From positions 1,492,381 to 1,556,380 of the forward strand of contig NZ_LN555523.1 in the NCBI RefSeq assembly GCF_900015215.1: a DNA stretch of 64,000 bases, written 5' to 3'. The DNA comes from Romboutsia ilealis (GTDB lineage: Bacteria > Bacillota > Clostridia > Peptostreptococcales > Peptostreptococcaceae). Positions 1 to 7,387 of this stretch are shown here, one piece after another. The notes under the pieces were generated by a model. It was not told the DNA's origin and searched no databases. It saw only the letters and a list, made by a program, of their open reading frames with translations. Numbering within the stretch: position 1 is the stretch's first letter; each line of letters begins with the position of its first letter. The position numbers were made by a program, and so were the translations under genes.

Positions 1-11
1 AATTTTATAGA

Positions 12-183
12 TTGGCGCTATGAGCAAAGCGAATTTTAAGCAACGGATTTATCGTTGGCGCTATGAGCAAAGCGAATTTTAAGCAACGGATTTATCGTTG
101 GCGCTATGAGCAAAGCGAATTTTAAGCAACGGATTTATCGTTGGCGCTATGAGCAAAGCGAATTTTAAGCAACGGATATATCC
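12..183. repeat. 43-bp tandem repeat, four copies
   Basis: Four head-to-tail 43-bp units start at 12, 55, 98 and 141, each beginning TTGGCGCTATGAGCAAAGCG. The first three are identical; the fourth matches for 37 bases and then diverges. A further TTGGCGCTA stands at 232-240. Read on the minus strand the unit is an AATTCGCTTTGCTCATAGCG / CCAACGATAAATCCGTTGCT block, so it is a tandemly amplified, inverted member of the dispersed intergenic repeat family found throughout the window. It has no unique spacers and no reading frame of note. Confidence 0.93.
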
Positions 184-291
184 AAAATACTTAGCCAACA
201 CCTTGCTCAAAGTAAAAACAAGAATATATCGTTGGCGCTAATTTTTAAGCTTTGAGAAAAGCTTATACATTATCATCGAGCATACTTAAAA

Positions 292-1089
292 TTAATGTAA
301 ATATCCACTTTCAAGTATTTTATCTATAAAATATTTTTGCCCTTTCCCTGTTATAAGTGGCTTTGTAGAAAGAATTTCTCCATTTTCAGTTTTAACTACT
401 TTTTCATGTAACTTAAATAATCCACTTTCAATATAAATTTGCTTAGGAGTATTTTTATCATCACCCTTACTTATAAAATATCCATTCTCCCTAAACCATT
501 TATACAATCTATTTCTTCCCATATTAGTTTTATTGCTTATTATTTTTGCATATTGACCTATTGTTATAGCTCCCTCTGTATCTTCTATTATTTTACCTAA
601 ATTCATATATTCTTCATTTTCAATTATTACTTTATTTAATGCATTTACTTTTAATCTTTCATTTTTTAATCTTTGAGCTAAAGATATTATTAAATCTGGA
701 TTTTCTAACATTTCATCTATAAGATTTTTTTCTATATATGCACCATGCTTTCTAATTGAAGGAATAACTTCATCACATACCCATCTTTCAAATTTACACG
801 CACTTTTTAATTTTGACTTCATTATTAATCTGTATAAGTTTCCTTCATCAATAAACTTCTTTTTATACATTTGAGTTTTTAAACTTGCTCCATTTCTAGT
901 TTTAGAAGTAACCCCTACTTCATGAATTATTATACCTTCTTCTTTACAATGTCTAATTATTGCATCCCTAGGATTTGAGTATCCTAATACATTAGCTATA
1001 CTATTTGCATCAAAGTATTCTTTGTTATTTTTAACTATTACTAAAATATCCCCAAATAAATCATTTCTAAATAACTTTAAACTTTCCAT
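292..1089 (-). CDS. phage-type antirepressor, BRO-N plus KilAC-like domains
   Basis: 265 aa. The N-terminal ~115 residues look like a BRO-N/AntA-type domain: an early FGDILVIVKNNKEYFDANSIA stretch, then VLGYSNPRDAI and a basic segment ending in CDEVIPSIRKHGAY. The C-terminal ~110 residues (from about 160) resemble the KilAC antirepressor domain, with TIGQYAKIISNKTNMGRNRL and LYKWFRENGYF. Proteins of this family counteract phage repressors and control lysis-lysogeny genes. The SD (AGGAGG, just right of the start) supports the ATG at 1089. It lies downstream of a Cro-like gene on the same strand. Two TTTGGTTAC-type motifs sit just upstream, so it is probably controlled by the divergent repressor. 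It looks intact, but no other phage genes are seen in the window. Confidence 0.85.
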   Translation of the reverse strand: MESLKLFRNDLFGDILVIVKNNKEYFDANSIANVLGYSNPRDAIIRHCKEEGIIIHEVGVTSKTRNGASLKTQMYKKKFIDEGNLYRLIMKSKLKSACKFERWVCDEVIPSIRKHGAYIEKNLIDEMLENPDLIISLAQRLKNERLKVNALNKVIIENEEYMNLGKIIEDTEGAITIGQYAKIISNKTNMGRNRLYKWFRENGYFISKGDDKNTPKQIYIESGLFKLHEKVVKTENGEILSTKPLITGKGQKYFIDKILESGYLH

Positions 1090-1104
1090 TTTTACCTCCT
1101 ATAT

Positions 1105-1141
1105 GTGGTTACTTTTTATATTTTTATTATCTTTGGTAACT
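1105..1141. promoter_or_regulatory. candidate repressor sites upstream of antirepressor
   Basis: GTGGTTACTTTT (from 1105) and TTTGGTAACTT (1132-1142) resemble the four motif copies in the cro-repressor interval at 1462-1558. They lie immediately upstream of the antirepressor SD. Operator function is inferred from repetition and position only. Confidence 0.45.
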
Positions 1142-1154
1142 TGAATTTAAATAA

Positions 1155-1250
1155 AAAATCACCTTTGCTTAAGCGACATATAATCGAATCATTTTTAGCA
1201 TATCCTTTGCTTGAACCAATGTGTCGACAAATCATTTCAAACGAAGTGAA
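1155..1250. repeat. degenerate copy of dispersed intergenic repeat
   Basis: AATCACCTTTGCTTAAGCGAC, followed by a GTGTCGACAAATCATTTCA block ending in ACGAAGTGAA, is a diverged copy of the TTCGCTTCGCTTGAGCGACG family. It abuts the 3' end of the leftward Cro-like gene. Confidence 0.6.
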
Positions 1251-1252
1251 TT

Positions 1253-1438
1253 TTATTCTTTAAATAAGTAATTTATATCACTTTGTAGTATGTTAGCAAC
1301 TTCTATTGCTTCATATACTTTAAAGTAATCTAAATTCTTTTCTTTTTTTATATACGTTGATGTTGACATATGAAGTAAATGTGCTAATTCTTTTTGAGTT
1401 AGTCTTCTACTTTTTCTTGTAAATTTTAAATTATTCAT
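1253..1438 (-). CDS. small XRE-family DNA-binding protein (Cro-like)
   Basis: 61 aa, essentially one helix-turn-helix: LTQKELAHLLHMSTSTYIKKE is the usual XRE helix 2-helix 3 arrangement, followed by a short dimerisation tail ending in INYLFKE. It is divergent from the repressor gene at 1814 and upstream of the antirepressor on the same strand, the position of cro/early regulators in temperate Gram-positive phages. It has a strong SD (AAAAAGGGGGAAGAGT before ATG) and a good promoter (TTGATT-18-TATACT) overlapping repeated TTTGGTTAC motifs. The function is by family and position; the target is not shown. Confidence 0.85.
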   Translation of the reverse strand: MNNLKFTRKSRRLTQKELAHLLHMSTSTYIKKEKNLDYFKVYEAIEVANILQSDINYLFKE

Positions 1439-1461
1439 ACTCTTCCCCCTTTTTATTAAAC

Positions 1462-1560
1462 TTTTGGTTACTTATCTTGATTTAAGTATATAACAAATTT
1501 TGGTTACAAATCAAGAGTTTTTTATGTTTTTTGGTTACTTTTTTTAAATTTTGGTAATTT
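1462..1560. promoter_or_regulatory. cro promoter with repeated operator-like motifs
   Basis: A minus-strand sigma-A-like promoter (TTGATT at 1509-1514, 18-bp spacer, TATACT at 1485-1490) reads into the Cro-like gene. TTTTGGTTAC occurs at 1462-1471, TTTGGTTAC at about 1499-1507, TTTTGGTTAC at 1529-1538, and a variant TTTTGGTAAT at 1549-1558. One copy lies inside the -35/-10 spacer. CTTGATTT (1476-1483) and AAATCAAG (1508-1515) form an exact 8-bp inverted repeat framing the promoter. This is the layout of a phage operator region; binding is not demonstrated. Confidence 0.65.
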
Positions 1561-1813
1561 AATGGATAAAATATAACCATTTTAATACATTTTATATACT
1601 ATTTATCACATTTTTAAGCTATAATTAAATTACGATTACTACAACAAAGGTTAGATTTAGTAGTCGAACTTATAAAAGTTTGTAACTTTAATCAATATCT
1701 ATTTTATGAGTTCTAAGATGAGTATTGATTTGAGGTATATTACATACGTTTATTATTAAGTTCAATTACTATAATATAGGGTTAATTTAAAATATAATAA
1801 AGGTGGTGAATAT

Positions 1814-2215
1814 ATGAAAACTTTAGGTGAGAGATTAAAAGATTTAAGAAAAGAAAAGGGATACACCCTTGAACAAGTTGCCCAAAAATTAAATACAACC
1901 AAAGTAACTATATCTAGATATGAAAATAATTTAAGAGAACCAAAAAGAGAGACTATAAGTCAATTTGCTAAATTATTTAATGTATCTACTGATTATTTAC
2001 ATGGTCATACAAACGATAAATTTACTTTAACTAAACAAGATAAAATTGATATAAAAAATTCATTAGAAAAGATTAAATGTGATTTATCTACTGATGAAAC
2101 TATTTTATTTGATGGTGAACCAATGTGTAAAGAAGCAATTGAAAGCTTACTTACAGCTATGGAGGTTGGCTTATCATTAGTTAAACAAAAACAAAAAAGG
2201 GACAATAATATATAG
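1814..2215 (+). CDS. XRE-family phage repressor (CI-like)
   Basis: 133 aa. Residues 1-65 form an XRE helix-turn-helix (GERLKDLRKEKGYTLEQVA, then TTKVTISRYENNLREPKRET and FNVSTDYLHG). The C-terminal half is helical and probably serves oligomerisation; no LexA-type Ser/Lys peptidase is visible. SD AAAGGTGGTG lies just before ATG. It is followed after 29 nt by an ImmA-type metalloprotease in the same direction, and divergent from the Cro-like gene. In Gram-positive mobile elements ImmA cleaves such repressors during induction (known for ImmR/ImmA of ICEBs1). The operators are probably the TTTGGTTAC copies to its left. Confidence 0.88.
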   Translation: MKTLGERLKDLRKEKGYTLEQVAQKLNTTKVTISRYENNLREPKRETISQFAKLFNVSTDYLHGHTNDKFTLTKQDKIDIKNSLEKIKCDLSTDETILFDGEPMCKEAIESLLTAMEVGLSLVKQKQKRDNNI

Positions 2216-2244
2216 TTTAGCGAACTTAGGGGGATATATTTTTT

Positions 2245-2685
2245 ATGTTTATAAGGAATAAAGTTAAGGAAGTAATATCAAAATTTGGTACTAACAATCC
2301 TTTTGAAATAATTGATATTTTAGATATTACTTTAGTTATTTATCCGCTACATAATAGTATTAACGGATTTTTTCAAGTAAAAGATAATTATCCAATAATC
2401 TATATAAATAGTAATTTATGCTATGAAGAAAAAATAATGACTGCTGCTCACGAACTTGCTCATTATTTTCTTCATAAGGGTATTAATGCTTTTGCTTGTC
2501 GTGGGTTGAGTGGTTCTTATATTAAAAATAAATATGAGCGTCAAGCTTATATTTTTGCGGCTGAACTTTTGATTGATGATAATATTTATAAAGTATATCC
2601 TGGTGAAAGTGATGCACAAATTGCATCTCGTATTGGAGTTCATCCTTGGTTATTTGATCTTAAATTTAGAGAAAAGCTTCGTTAA
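2245..2685 (+). CDS. ImmA/IrrE-family metallopeptidase
   Basis: 146 aa. Zinc-protease motif HELAHYFLH at about residues 69-77, with the downstream EAAELL-like element present as ERQAYIFAAELLI. This is the ImmA/IrrE (Pfam Peptidase_M78) pattern. It lies 29 nt after the repressor with SD GGGGGATAT, so the two are co-transcribed. By analogy with ImmA of ICEBs1 it should cleave the upstream repressor and derepress the element. It is followed by a strong terminator and then by unrelated chromosomal genes, with no integrase alongside. Confidence 0.88.
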   Translation: MFIRNKVKEVISKFGTNNPFEIIDILDITLVIYPLHNSINGFFQVKDNYPIIYINSNLCYEEKIMTAAHELAHYFLHKGINAFACRGLSGSYIKNKYERQAYIFAAELLIDDNIYKVYPGESDAQIASRIGVHPWLFDLKFREKLR

Positions 2686-2718
2686 TGATAAACTTTTAAT
2701 TTTTATAATTCAAGGTAG

Positions 2719-2755
2719 TAAAATACCCTGTCGCGTTTTTTGACAGGGTATTTTT
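2719..2755 (+). terminator. intrinsic terminator after ImmA gene
   Basis: Stem AAATACCCTGTC (2721-2732) pairs with GACAGGGTATTT (2742-2753), then T-rich sequence. It nearly matches the terminator at 28841-28871. Confidence 0.9.
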
Positions 2756-2826
2756 AATAAATATTAAATCTGTCATTATTAAAGTTTTTATAATATATAT
2801 GCTTTAATAATAATACTTCATTAAGT

Positions 2827-2873
2827 AAAATTATTTTATTGTTTAAAAGTAGCATAAATAATAAAATAATTTT
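2827..2873 (-). terminator. AT-only inverted repeat, possible pdaA terminator
   Basis: Exact 14-bp inverted repeat AAAATTATTTTATT (2827-2840) / AATAAAATAATTTT (2860-2873), 38 nt past the stop of the deacetylase gene. It has no GC pairs, so termination is uncertain. Confidence 0.4.
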
Positions 2874-2910
2874 ATAATCTAGAAAAATTTATTCATATTT
2901 TAAATCTTAT

Positions 2911-3732
2911 TTAAGGCAATAAATAAAATTCATATCCAGATTTTCTTGCTTCATCTATAACTTCACCAAGTATATCTGCATTAGTTTTAGATATAGCATG
3001 TAAAAGTAATATAGAACCATCATGAAGGTGTCCTAATATGTGTTTTTTAGCTTCTTGTGGTGAAGGCTGATTACTAGGTTCATAATCTCCATAAGCAAAA
3101 CTCCAAAACACAGTCTTATAACCTAAATCTTTAGTCATGGCTAAACTTTTTTCAGAATACTGCCCCATAGGAGGTCTAAAAAACTTAGGAATATCCTTTC
3201 CCGTTAGTTCTTTAAATTTATTTTCAACATCAGTAAGTTCTTTATTAAAAACATCAGTAGAATAAGTAACACTTGGCATTGAATAATGATGATTAGTATG
3301 ATTAGCTACAATATGCCCTTCATCTACCATTCGCTTTACAGTATCAGGAGAATAAACAATATAATGAGAAGTAACAAAGAAAATAGCCTTTACATTCTTT
3401 TCTTTTAACACATCTAAAATTTGTTCAGTATATCCATTTTCATACCCCTCATCAAAAGTTAAATACAACGATTTAATATTTGGTGTTTTAGGACCATTAT
3501 AAATGGCATCATAATCACTTAATTTAAAATTTAACTTATCATTAATCTCAGGTGTTCTAAATTCATTATTGGGTATAAAGAACCAGTTTATACAAGTATT
3601 ATCTAAACTAGTCGCTTTATTTTCTAGTTTTTTATTATTTATACCATTATAAATATTTGTACTGACTTTAGAACAACCATGTAAGGAAATACATAAAGAT
3701 AATATAAGTAAAATAGATATAGATTTTTTCAA
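2911..3732 (-). CDS. pdaA: PdaA-type polysaccharide/muramic deacetylase, lipoprotein
   Basis: About 273 aa. It starts with a lipoprotein signal (hydrophobic run ending LHGC). The NodB domain covers roughly 80-275: TFDEGYENGYT (the Asp-Glu form typical of PdaA rather than Asp-Asp), metal-binding NHTNHH, RPPMGQYS and LLLHA. PdaA enzymes N-deacetylate N-acetylmuramate in peptidoglycan, the step before muramic delta-lactam formation in spore cortex. Start choice: an upstream GTG at 3741 overlaps the SD AAGGTG, so the TTG at 3732, six bases past the SD, fits better and gives MKKSISILL. It is monocistronic. Assignment to PdaA rather than another family-4 esterase rests on the DEGYENGYT motif. Confidence 0.82.
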   Translation of the reverse strand: MKKSISILLILSLCISLHGCSKVSTNIYNGINNKKLENKATSLDNTCINWFFIPNNEFRTPEINDKLNFKLSDYDAIYNGPKTPNIKSLYLTFDEGYENGYTEQILDVLKEKNVKAIFFVTSHYIVYSPDTVKRMVDEGHIVANHTNHHYSMPSVTYSTDVFNKELTDVENKFKELTGKDIPKFFRPPMGQYSEKSLAMTKDLGYKTVFWSFAYGDYEPSNQPSPQEAKKHILGHLHDGSILLLHAISKTNADILGEVIDEARKSGYEFYLLP

Positions 3733-3833
3733 AAGCAACACCTTCTTTATAAAAAAATTAAATACTTATATTAATTATGTTTCCATACAATAATTTCATT
3801 ATAAGTGGAAAATTTATTAACTAATAACTAAAA

Positions 3834-3855
3834 TTAACTCGTTGTGCTAGTTAAA
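3834..3855. repeat. solo end of MITE-like element
   Basis: TTAACTCGTTGTGCTAGTTA matches the right terminal inverted repeat of the 129-bp elements at 37368, 46824 and 55500. The sequence after it (AAATTTTTCAATAAT) is only faintly like the element interior, and no partner end is present. It is followed within 15 bases by the other dispersed repeat. Confidence 0.75.
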
Positions 3856-3868
3856 TTTTTCAATAATA

Positions 3869-3912
3869 AAACTTCGCTTCTCTTGAGCGACGCGTGGGCG
3901 AAATACTTCATT
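3869..3912. repeat. dispersed TTCGCTTC intergenic repeat
   Basis: AACTTCGCTTCTCTTGAGCG, then ACGCGTGGGCGAAATACTTCA, a moderately diverged copy of the family. It sits between the pdaA promoter side and the 3' end of the reductase gene. Confidence 0.7.
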
Positions 3913-3985
3913 TTTGAAACACTATTTTTGTATTTATATATATTTTGACTAAATCTGATATAGTTTTTTATTATAATATCTATAT

Positions 3986-4732
3986 TTAACTAAATAACTC
4001 ATAATATATAGACTCTTCTTTAACACCTAAATCAATTAGATTACTTTTAAGAGCTTTCATAAATGCAGGTGGTCCACAGAAATAAAAATCTCCATCTAAA
4101 GGTAAATTATTTCTTATCCATTCCTTATTTATACGACCAGTAAAATCATAATCTATGCCTTCTTTATCATCTTTTAAAGGATTTGAATAAAAAACTGTAT
4201 TACTTAAATTTTTATACTTACATATCATTAATACATCATTTTTAAAAGGATGTATTAATGAATTTTGAACAGCTTGAACAAAGTATATATTATCTCTTTT
4301 CTTAGATTCTTCATAAAGCATTGAAAGTAGTGGAGTAATTCCTATTCCTGCTGATATTAAAACTAATGGTCTATTTTTAGAACTTTCTTTAATAGTGAAA
4401 ACTCCAGCAGGCTCCATTGCCTCTATTATATCACCTATTTCTAAATTATCATGTAGATAAGAACTTATTAATCCGTTTTCTATTTTCTTTACACTTATTC
4501 TATACATGTTTTCATTTGGAACCATTGATAAACTATAAGTTCTCATAACCCCTTTATATTTAGGCTCCTCTGTTTGTATTTGAAAAGGTAAAAATTGACC
4601 TGGCTTATGCTTTGTTAAGGCTTTGTTGTCCTTATCTTTAAAATAAAAAGAAATTATATCATCACATTCTTTTATTTTATCTACTAAAACTAATTCTCTA
4701 AAATTAATCCCATTTCTCTTTACTATACTCAT
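3986..4732 (-). CDS. FAD/NAD(P)-binding oxidoreductase, flavohaemoglobin-reductase-like
   Basis: 248 aa, the ferredoxin-NADP reductase fold alone. FAD-binding RTYSLS at 64-69, a nucleotide-binding AGIGITPLLSML around 128-139, and a C-terminal FCGPPAFM before the final aromatic segment. These match the reductase half of flavohaemoglobins, but no globin domain precedes it. Such stand-alone reductases shuttle electrons from NAD(P)H to a partner haem or iron-sulphur protein; the partner is not encoded next door. SD AAGGAGAAG precedes ATG. It is monocistronic, with intergenic DNA on both sides. Confidence 0.82.
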   Translation of the reverse strand: MSIVKRNGINFRELVLVDKIKECDDIISFYFKDKDNKALTKHKPGQFLPFQIQTEEPKYKGVMRTYSLSMVPNENMYRISVKKIENGLISSYLHDNLEIGDIIEAMEPAGVFTIKESSKNRPLVLISAGIGITPLLSMLYEESKKRDNIYFVQAVQNSLIHPFKNDVLMICKYKNLSNTVFYSNPLKDDKEGIDYDFTGRINKEWIRNNLPLDGDFYFCGPPAFMKALKSNLIDLGVKEESIYYELFS

Positions 4733-4906
4733 ACTCTTCTCCTTTATAAATCTATTTATATATATATATTCTAAAGCTATATTTTAATTATGTATTTTAC
4801 TTAGTTTTACCAATAAAAATTAAATCAGATGCTTTTATAACTAAATCAACAAATATACCAATAATAAAAGTGAATACATTTTTAAGCATTATAATATCTT
4901 TAAACG

Positions 4907-4934
4907 CAAAAAAAGTAGGAGTAATACTCCTACT
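4907..4934 (-). terminator. terminator of MarR-MATE operon
   Basis: AGTAGGAGT (4914-4922) / ACTCCTACT (4926-4934) hairpin, followed on the minus strand by seven T's (A-run 4907-4913). Confidence 0.92.
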
Positions 4935-4975
4935 CAATTTAATATTTCAAATATATAAATTATATCATCAGCAAA

Positions 4976-6382
4976 TTATAAATCTAACGATATAATCTCT
5001 GCTTCTATTTCATCATTTAGTTCTACTTCATCATTTGTTTCTACATTATGTGATTTAACTTCTTTAACTAATAGTATTGCAGTTACTGTAAATGATATAA
5101 CGTCTGCTATTGGTTGAGCAAACCAAACACCATTTAATCCTAATAGTTTTGGTAATACTAACATCATAGGAACTAATAATATTACCTGTCTAAGTAAGCT
5201 TAAAACCATAGCATGTTTAGCTTTACCAATTGCTTGGAAATAATTTGAACCTATCATTGATACCCCTATTAACGGCATCATACTTAAATATTTTCTAATT
5301 CCATCTACTGATATACTTACAAGCTCTGCATCACTATTAAACATACTTACTATTGGCCCTGGCATTAATTGAACTATTAACCATCCAATAGATAATCCTA
5401 TTGTTGCAGCTGCTACACATAATTTAAGAGTCTTATGAGCTCTATCATACTTTTTAGCACCATAGTTAAATCCTACTATCGGTTGAGCTCCTTGACTTAT
5501 ACCAATGATTGGCATACCTACCATCATTATTATAGAGTTTATAGTTGCCATAGCACCTATAGCTAAATCTCCTCCATATGTTCTAAGTGAATTATTACAT
5601 ATTACTTGAACACAACTTGCAGCTATTTGCATTGCAAATGGTGCACATCCTATTGCAAATATAGCAATTACTAAAGATTTCTTTAATTTCAAGCTAGACG
5701 TTCTAAACTGTAAGTTAGATTTACCTCTTAAATAATAAGATAATCCCCATATACTAGTTATAAATTGAGATGTTATAGTAGCAATTGCTGCACCTTGTAT
5801 TCCCATATTAAAATACATTATAAATAAAGCATCTAATACTATATTTGTAAAACATCCAACAACCATTATTGTTGCAGAAAGTCTTGGGTTACCATCTCCT
5901 CTTATAAGGTTATTAAAAGTCATTCCCATTAAATTAAATACGCAACCTAATAATATTATGTTTATATAAGCTTTTGCATAAGGTAAGCTACCTTCACTAG
6001 CTCCAAATAGATGTAATATTTGATTTCCAAATATTAATCCAAGAACAGATATTAATAAACCTATTATTATAGTTAACATTATTGCATTTCCTATTAAATT
6101 TTCTGCTTCGTCTTTTTTACCTTGACCTAATTTTATAGATATATTTGTTGCAGTACCTACACCTATTAACATCCCAAATGCTAATACTATAGTCATAATA
6201 GGCGTAGTAACACCTAATCCAGCTATAGCAAGTGGTCCAACGCCTGGAATATTTCCTATAAATATTCTATCTACTACATTATATAATCCATTTACTATCA
6301 TACCTATTATTGCTGGAACAGAATACTTTATTAGCAATTTTCCTATAGGTTCTGTACCTAAAATTTGTTGATTATCTTTCAT
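4976..6382 (-). CDS. MATE-family multidrug efflux transporter
   Basis: 468 aa, about 12 membrane segments in two homologous halves. It opens with GTEPIGKLLIKYSVPAIIGM and has VVDRIFIGN in the first half and GISQGAQPIVGFNYGAK in the second, as in MepA-type transporters. It exports cationic drugs or dyes in exchange for sodium or protons. The C-terminal acidic tail (ETNDEVELNDEIEAE) is unusual. SD AGGAGG fits the ATG. It lies 10 nt downstream of the MarR gene in one operon ended by a strong terminator, so MarR is its probable repressor. The substrate cannot be read from the sequence. Confidence 0.93.
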   Translation of the reverse strand: MKDNQQILGTEPIGKLLIKYSVPAIIGMIVNGLYNVVDRIFIGNIPGVGPLAIAGLGVTTPIMTIVLAFGMLIGVGTATNISIKLGQGKKDEAENLIGNAIMLTIIIGLLISVLGLIFGNQILHLFGASEGSLPYAKAYINIILLGCVFNLMGMTFNNLIRGDGNPRLSATIMVVGCFTNIVLDALFIMYFNMGIQGAAIATITSQFITSIWGLSYYLRGKSNLQFRTSSLKLKKSLVIAIFAIGCAPFAMQIAASCVQVICNNSLRTYGGDLAIGAMATINSIIMMVGMPIIGISQGAQPIVGFNYGAKKYDRAHKTLKLCVAAATIGLSIGWLIVQLMPGPIVSMFNSDAELVSISVDGIRKYLSMMPLIGVSMIGSNYFQAIGKAKHAMVLSLLRQVILLVPMMLVLPKLLGLNGVWFAQPIADVISFTVTAILLVKEVKSHNVETNDEVELNDEIEAEIISLDL

Positions 6383-6392
6383 TTTTAACCTC

Positions 6393-6824
6393 CTATTTAA
6401 TATTTTGACTTATACATATCTTTTTTAATACTGTAAGTAAAACATCTACTTCTTCTTGTAAAAGTTCTTTTGAGATATTTTTTTCCCATTCATATAATAC
6501 GCTTTTGATATTTTTTTCCATATCTTTTGACTTTTCAGTTAAATATAATTTATAAGCTCTTTTGTCATTTTCATCTTTAACTCTAATTAAAAATTCTTCT
6601 TCTTCAAGCTTTTTTATAGCTCTACAAGTGGTACCTTTATCTATCTTTAAATTTTCGGATAATTCTTCTTGACTAATACCATCTTTTTTATATAATTGCA
6701 TCAAAAACATTATTTGTCCTGATCCAATTCCAAATTTAGAAATTTCTTTAGTTATAAAAGAGCTTCCTTTTCTATGAATTTGAGATATATATCTTCCAAT
6801 AAGCTCTCTTTCGTTATTTATCAT
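6393..6824 (-). CDS. MarR-family transcriptional regulator
   Basis: About 143 aa, winged helix. Helix-turn-helix ISQEELSENLKIDKGTTCRA, then the wing VKDENDKRAYKLYLTEKG-like segment, and flanking helices for dimerisation. A longer frame opens at 6884, but AAGGAGGGAGAA lies just before the ATG at 6824, so the shorter form MINNERELIG is preferred. It precedes the MATE gene by 10 nt. Two identical-half-site palindromes overlap its promoter (6870-6924), strongly suggesting autorepression relieved by the efflux substrate, as known for MepR/MarR systems. Confidence 0.9.
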   Translation of the reverse strand: MINNERELIGRYISQIHRKGSSFITKEISKFGIGSGQIMFLMQLYKKDGISQEELSENLKIDKGTTCRAIKKLEEEEFLIRVKDENDKRAYKLYLTEKSKDMEKNIKSVLYEWEKNISKELLQEEVDVLLTVLKKICISQNIK

Positions 6825-6869
6825 TTCTCCCTCCTTAAGTATATGCATACTTACATCCCCAAACAAAAA

Positions 6870-6924
6870 TAGTTGTTTAGCCAACTACTTTTAGTATACT
6901 ATTATTTAGTTGTTATTGCAACTA
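6870..6924. promoter_or_regulatory. marR-MATE promoter with two MarR operators
   Basis: Two 18-bp palindromes share the same arms: TAGTTG-N6-CAACTA at 6870-6887 and at 6907-6924, centres 37 bp apart. Between and across them is a minus-strand promoter, TTGCAA at 6916-6921, 17-bp spacer, TATACT at 6893-6898. The distal palindrome covers the -35 and the proximal one the expected start point. Occupancy would block transcription. The sites are seen directly; the bound protein is inferred. Confidence 0.85.
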
Positions 6925-7082
6925 TTTTTATACTTTTTAAAATTAAATAATTAACTTTATAAATATGTGTAAGTTTACTATCGTTGTATTAACAAATTTA
7001 AATCTATATGCTAAGCAGTCACCTTTTCAATAATAATAACTGTATAAATAAGAAGATATTAAAATTGAATATTAATTAAACA

Positions 7083-7115
7083 AAATAACCTGTCATATTT
7101 TATGACAGGTTATTT
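7083..7115 (-). terminator. terminator after Bfd-like gene
   Basis: Exact 15-bp stem AAATAACCTGTCATA / TATGACAGGTTATTT with a TTT loop, directly 3' of the gene. Confidence 0.92.
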
Positions 7116-7121
7116 ATATAA

Positions 7122-7307
7122 TTAGTTATTTTCTTTTAATAATTCTAAAGTTGCTTTTTCTACATTGGCACTACATCTACCACATCCACCGCCAGCTTTT
7201 GTAGCTTGTTTAACTGCATCTAAAGAATCTGCACCTTCATTTATAGCTTTTTCTATATCCCCTACTGTTACATTAAAGCAGTAACATAATTTTTGATCTT
7301 TGTTCAT
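7122..7307 (-). CDS. (2Fe-2S)-binding protein, Bfd-like
   Basis: 61 aa. Cysteines at 8, 10, 42 and 45 give C-x-C-x31-C-x2-C, the Fer2_BFD pattern of bacterioferritin-associated ferredoxin and of NasD/NifU-type subdomains. GGGCGRC is the conserved second half. It probably carries a [2Fe-2S] cluster and passes electrons to a partner. SD GGAGGT lies upstream of ATG. It is a single-gene unit with its own terminator; no bacterioferritin is adjacent (a ferritin-like protein is about 3 kb away). Confidence 0.9.
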   Translation of the reverse strand: MNKDQKLCYCFNVTVGDIEKAINEGADSLDAVKQATKAGGGCGRCSANVEKATLELLKENN

Positions 7308-7387
7308 AATATTTTACCTCCAATTAAATTTATATAACTTTATATACCCCCATTTTTAGATTGTGTAACAATTATTTATATAAAATA

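Noticed and set aside
12..183. CRISPR array
   Set aside because: Units are contiguous and identical with no unique spacers, and no cas genes are near.
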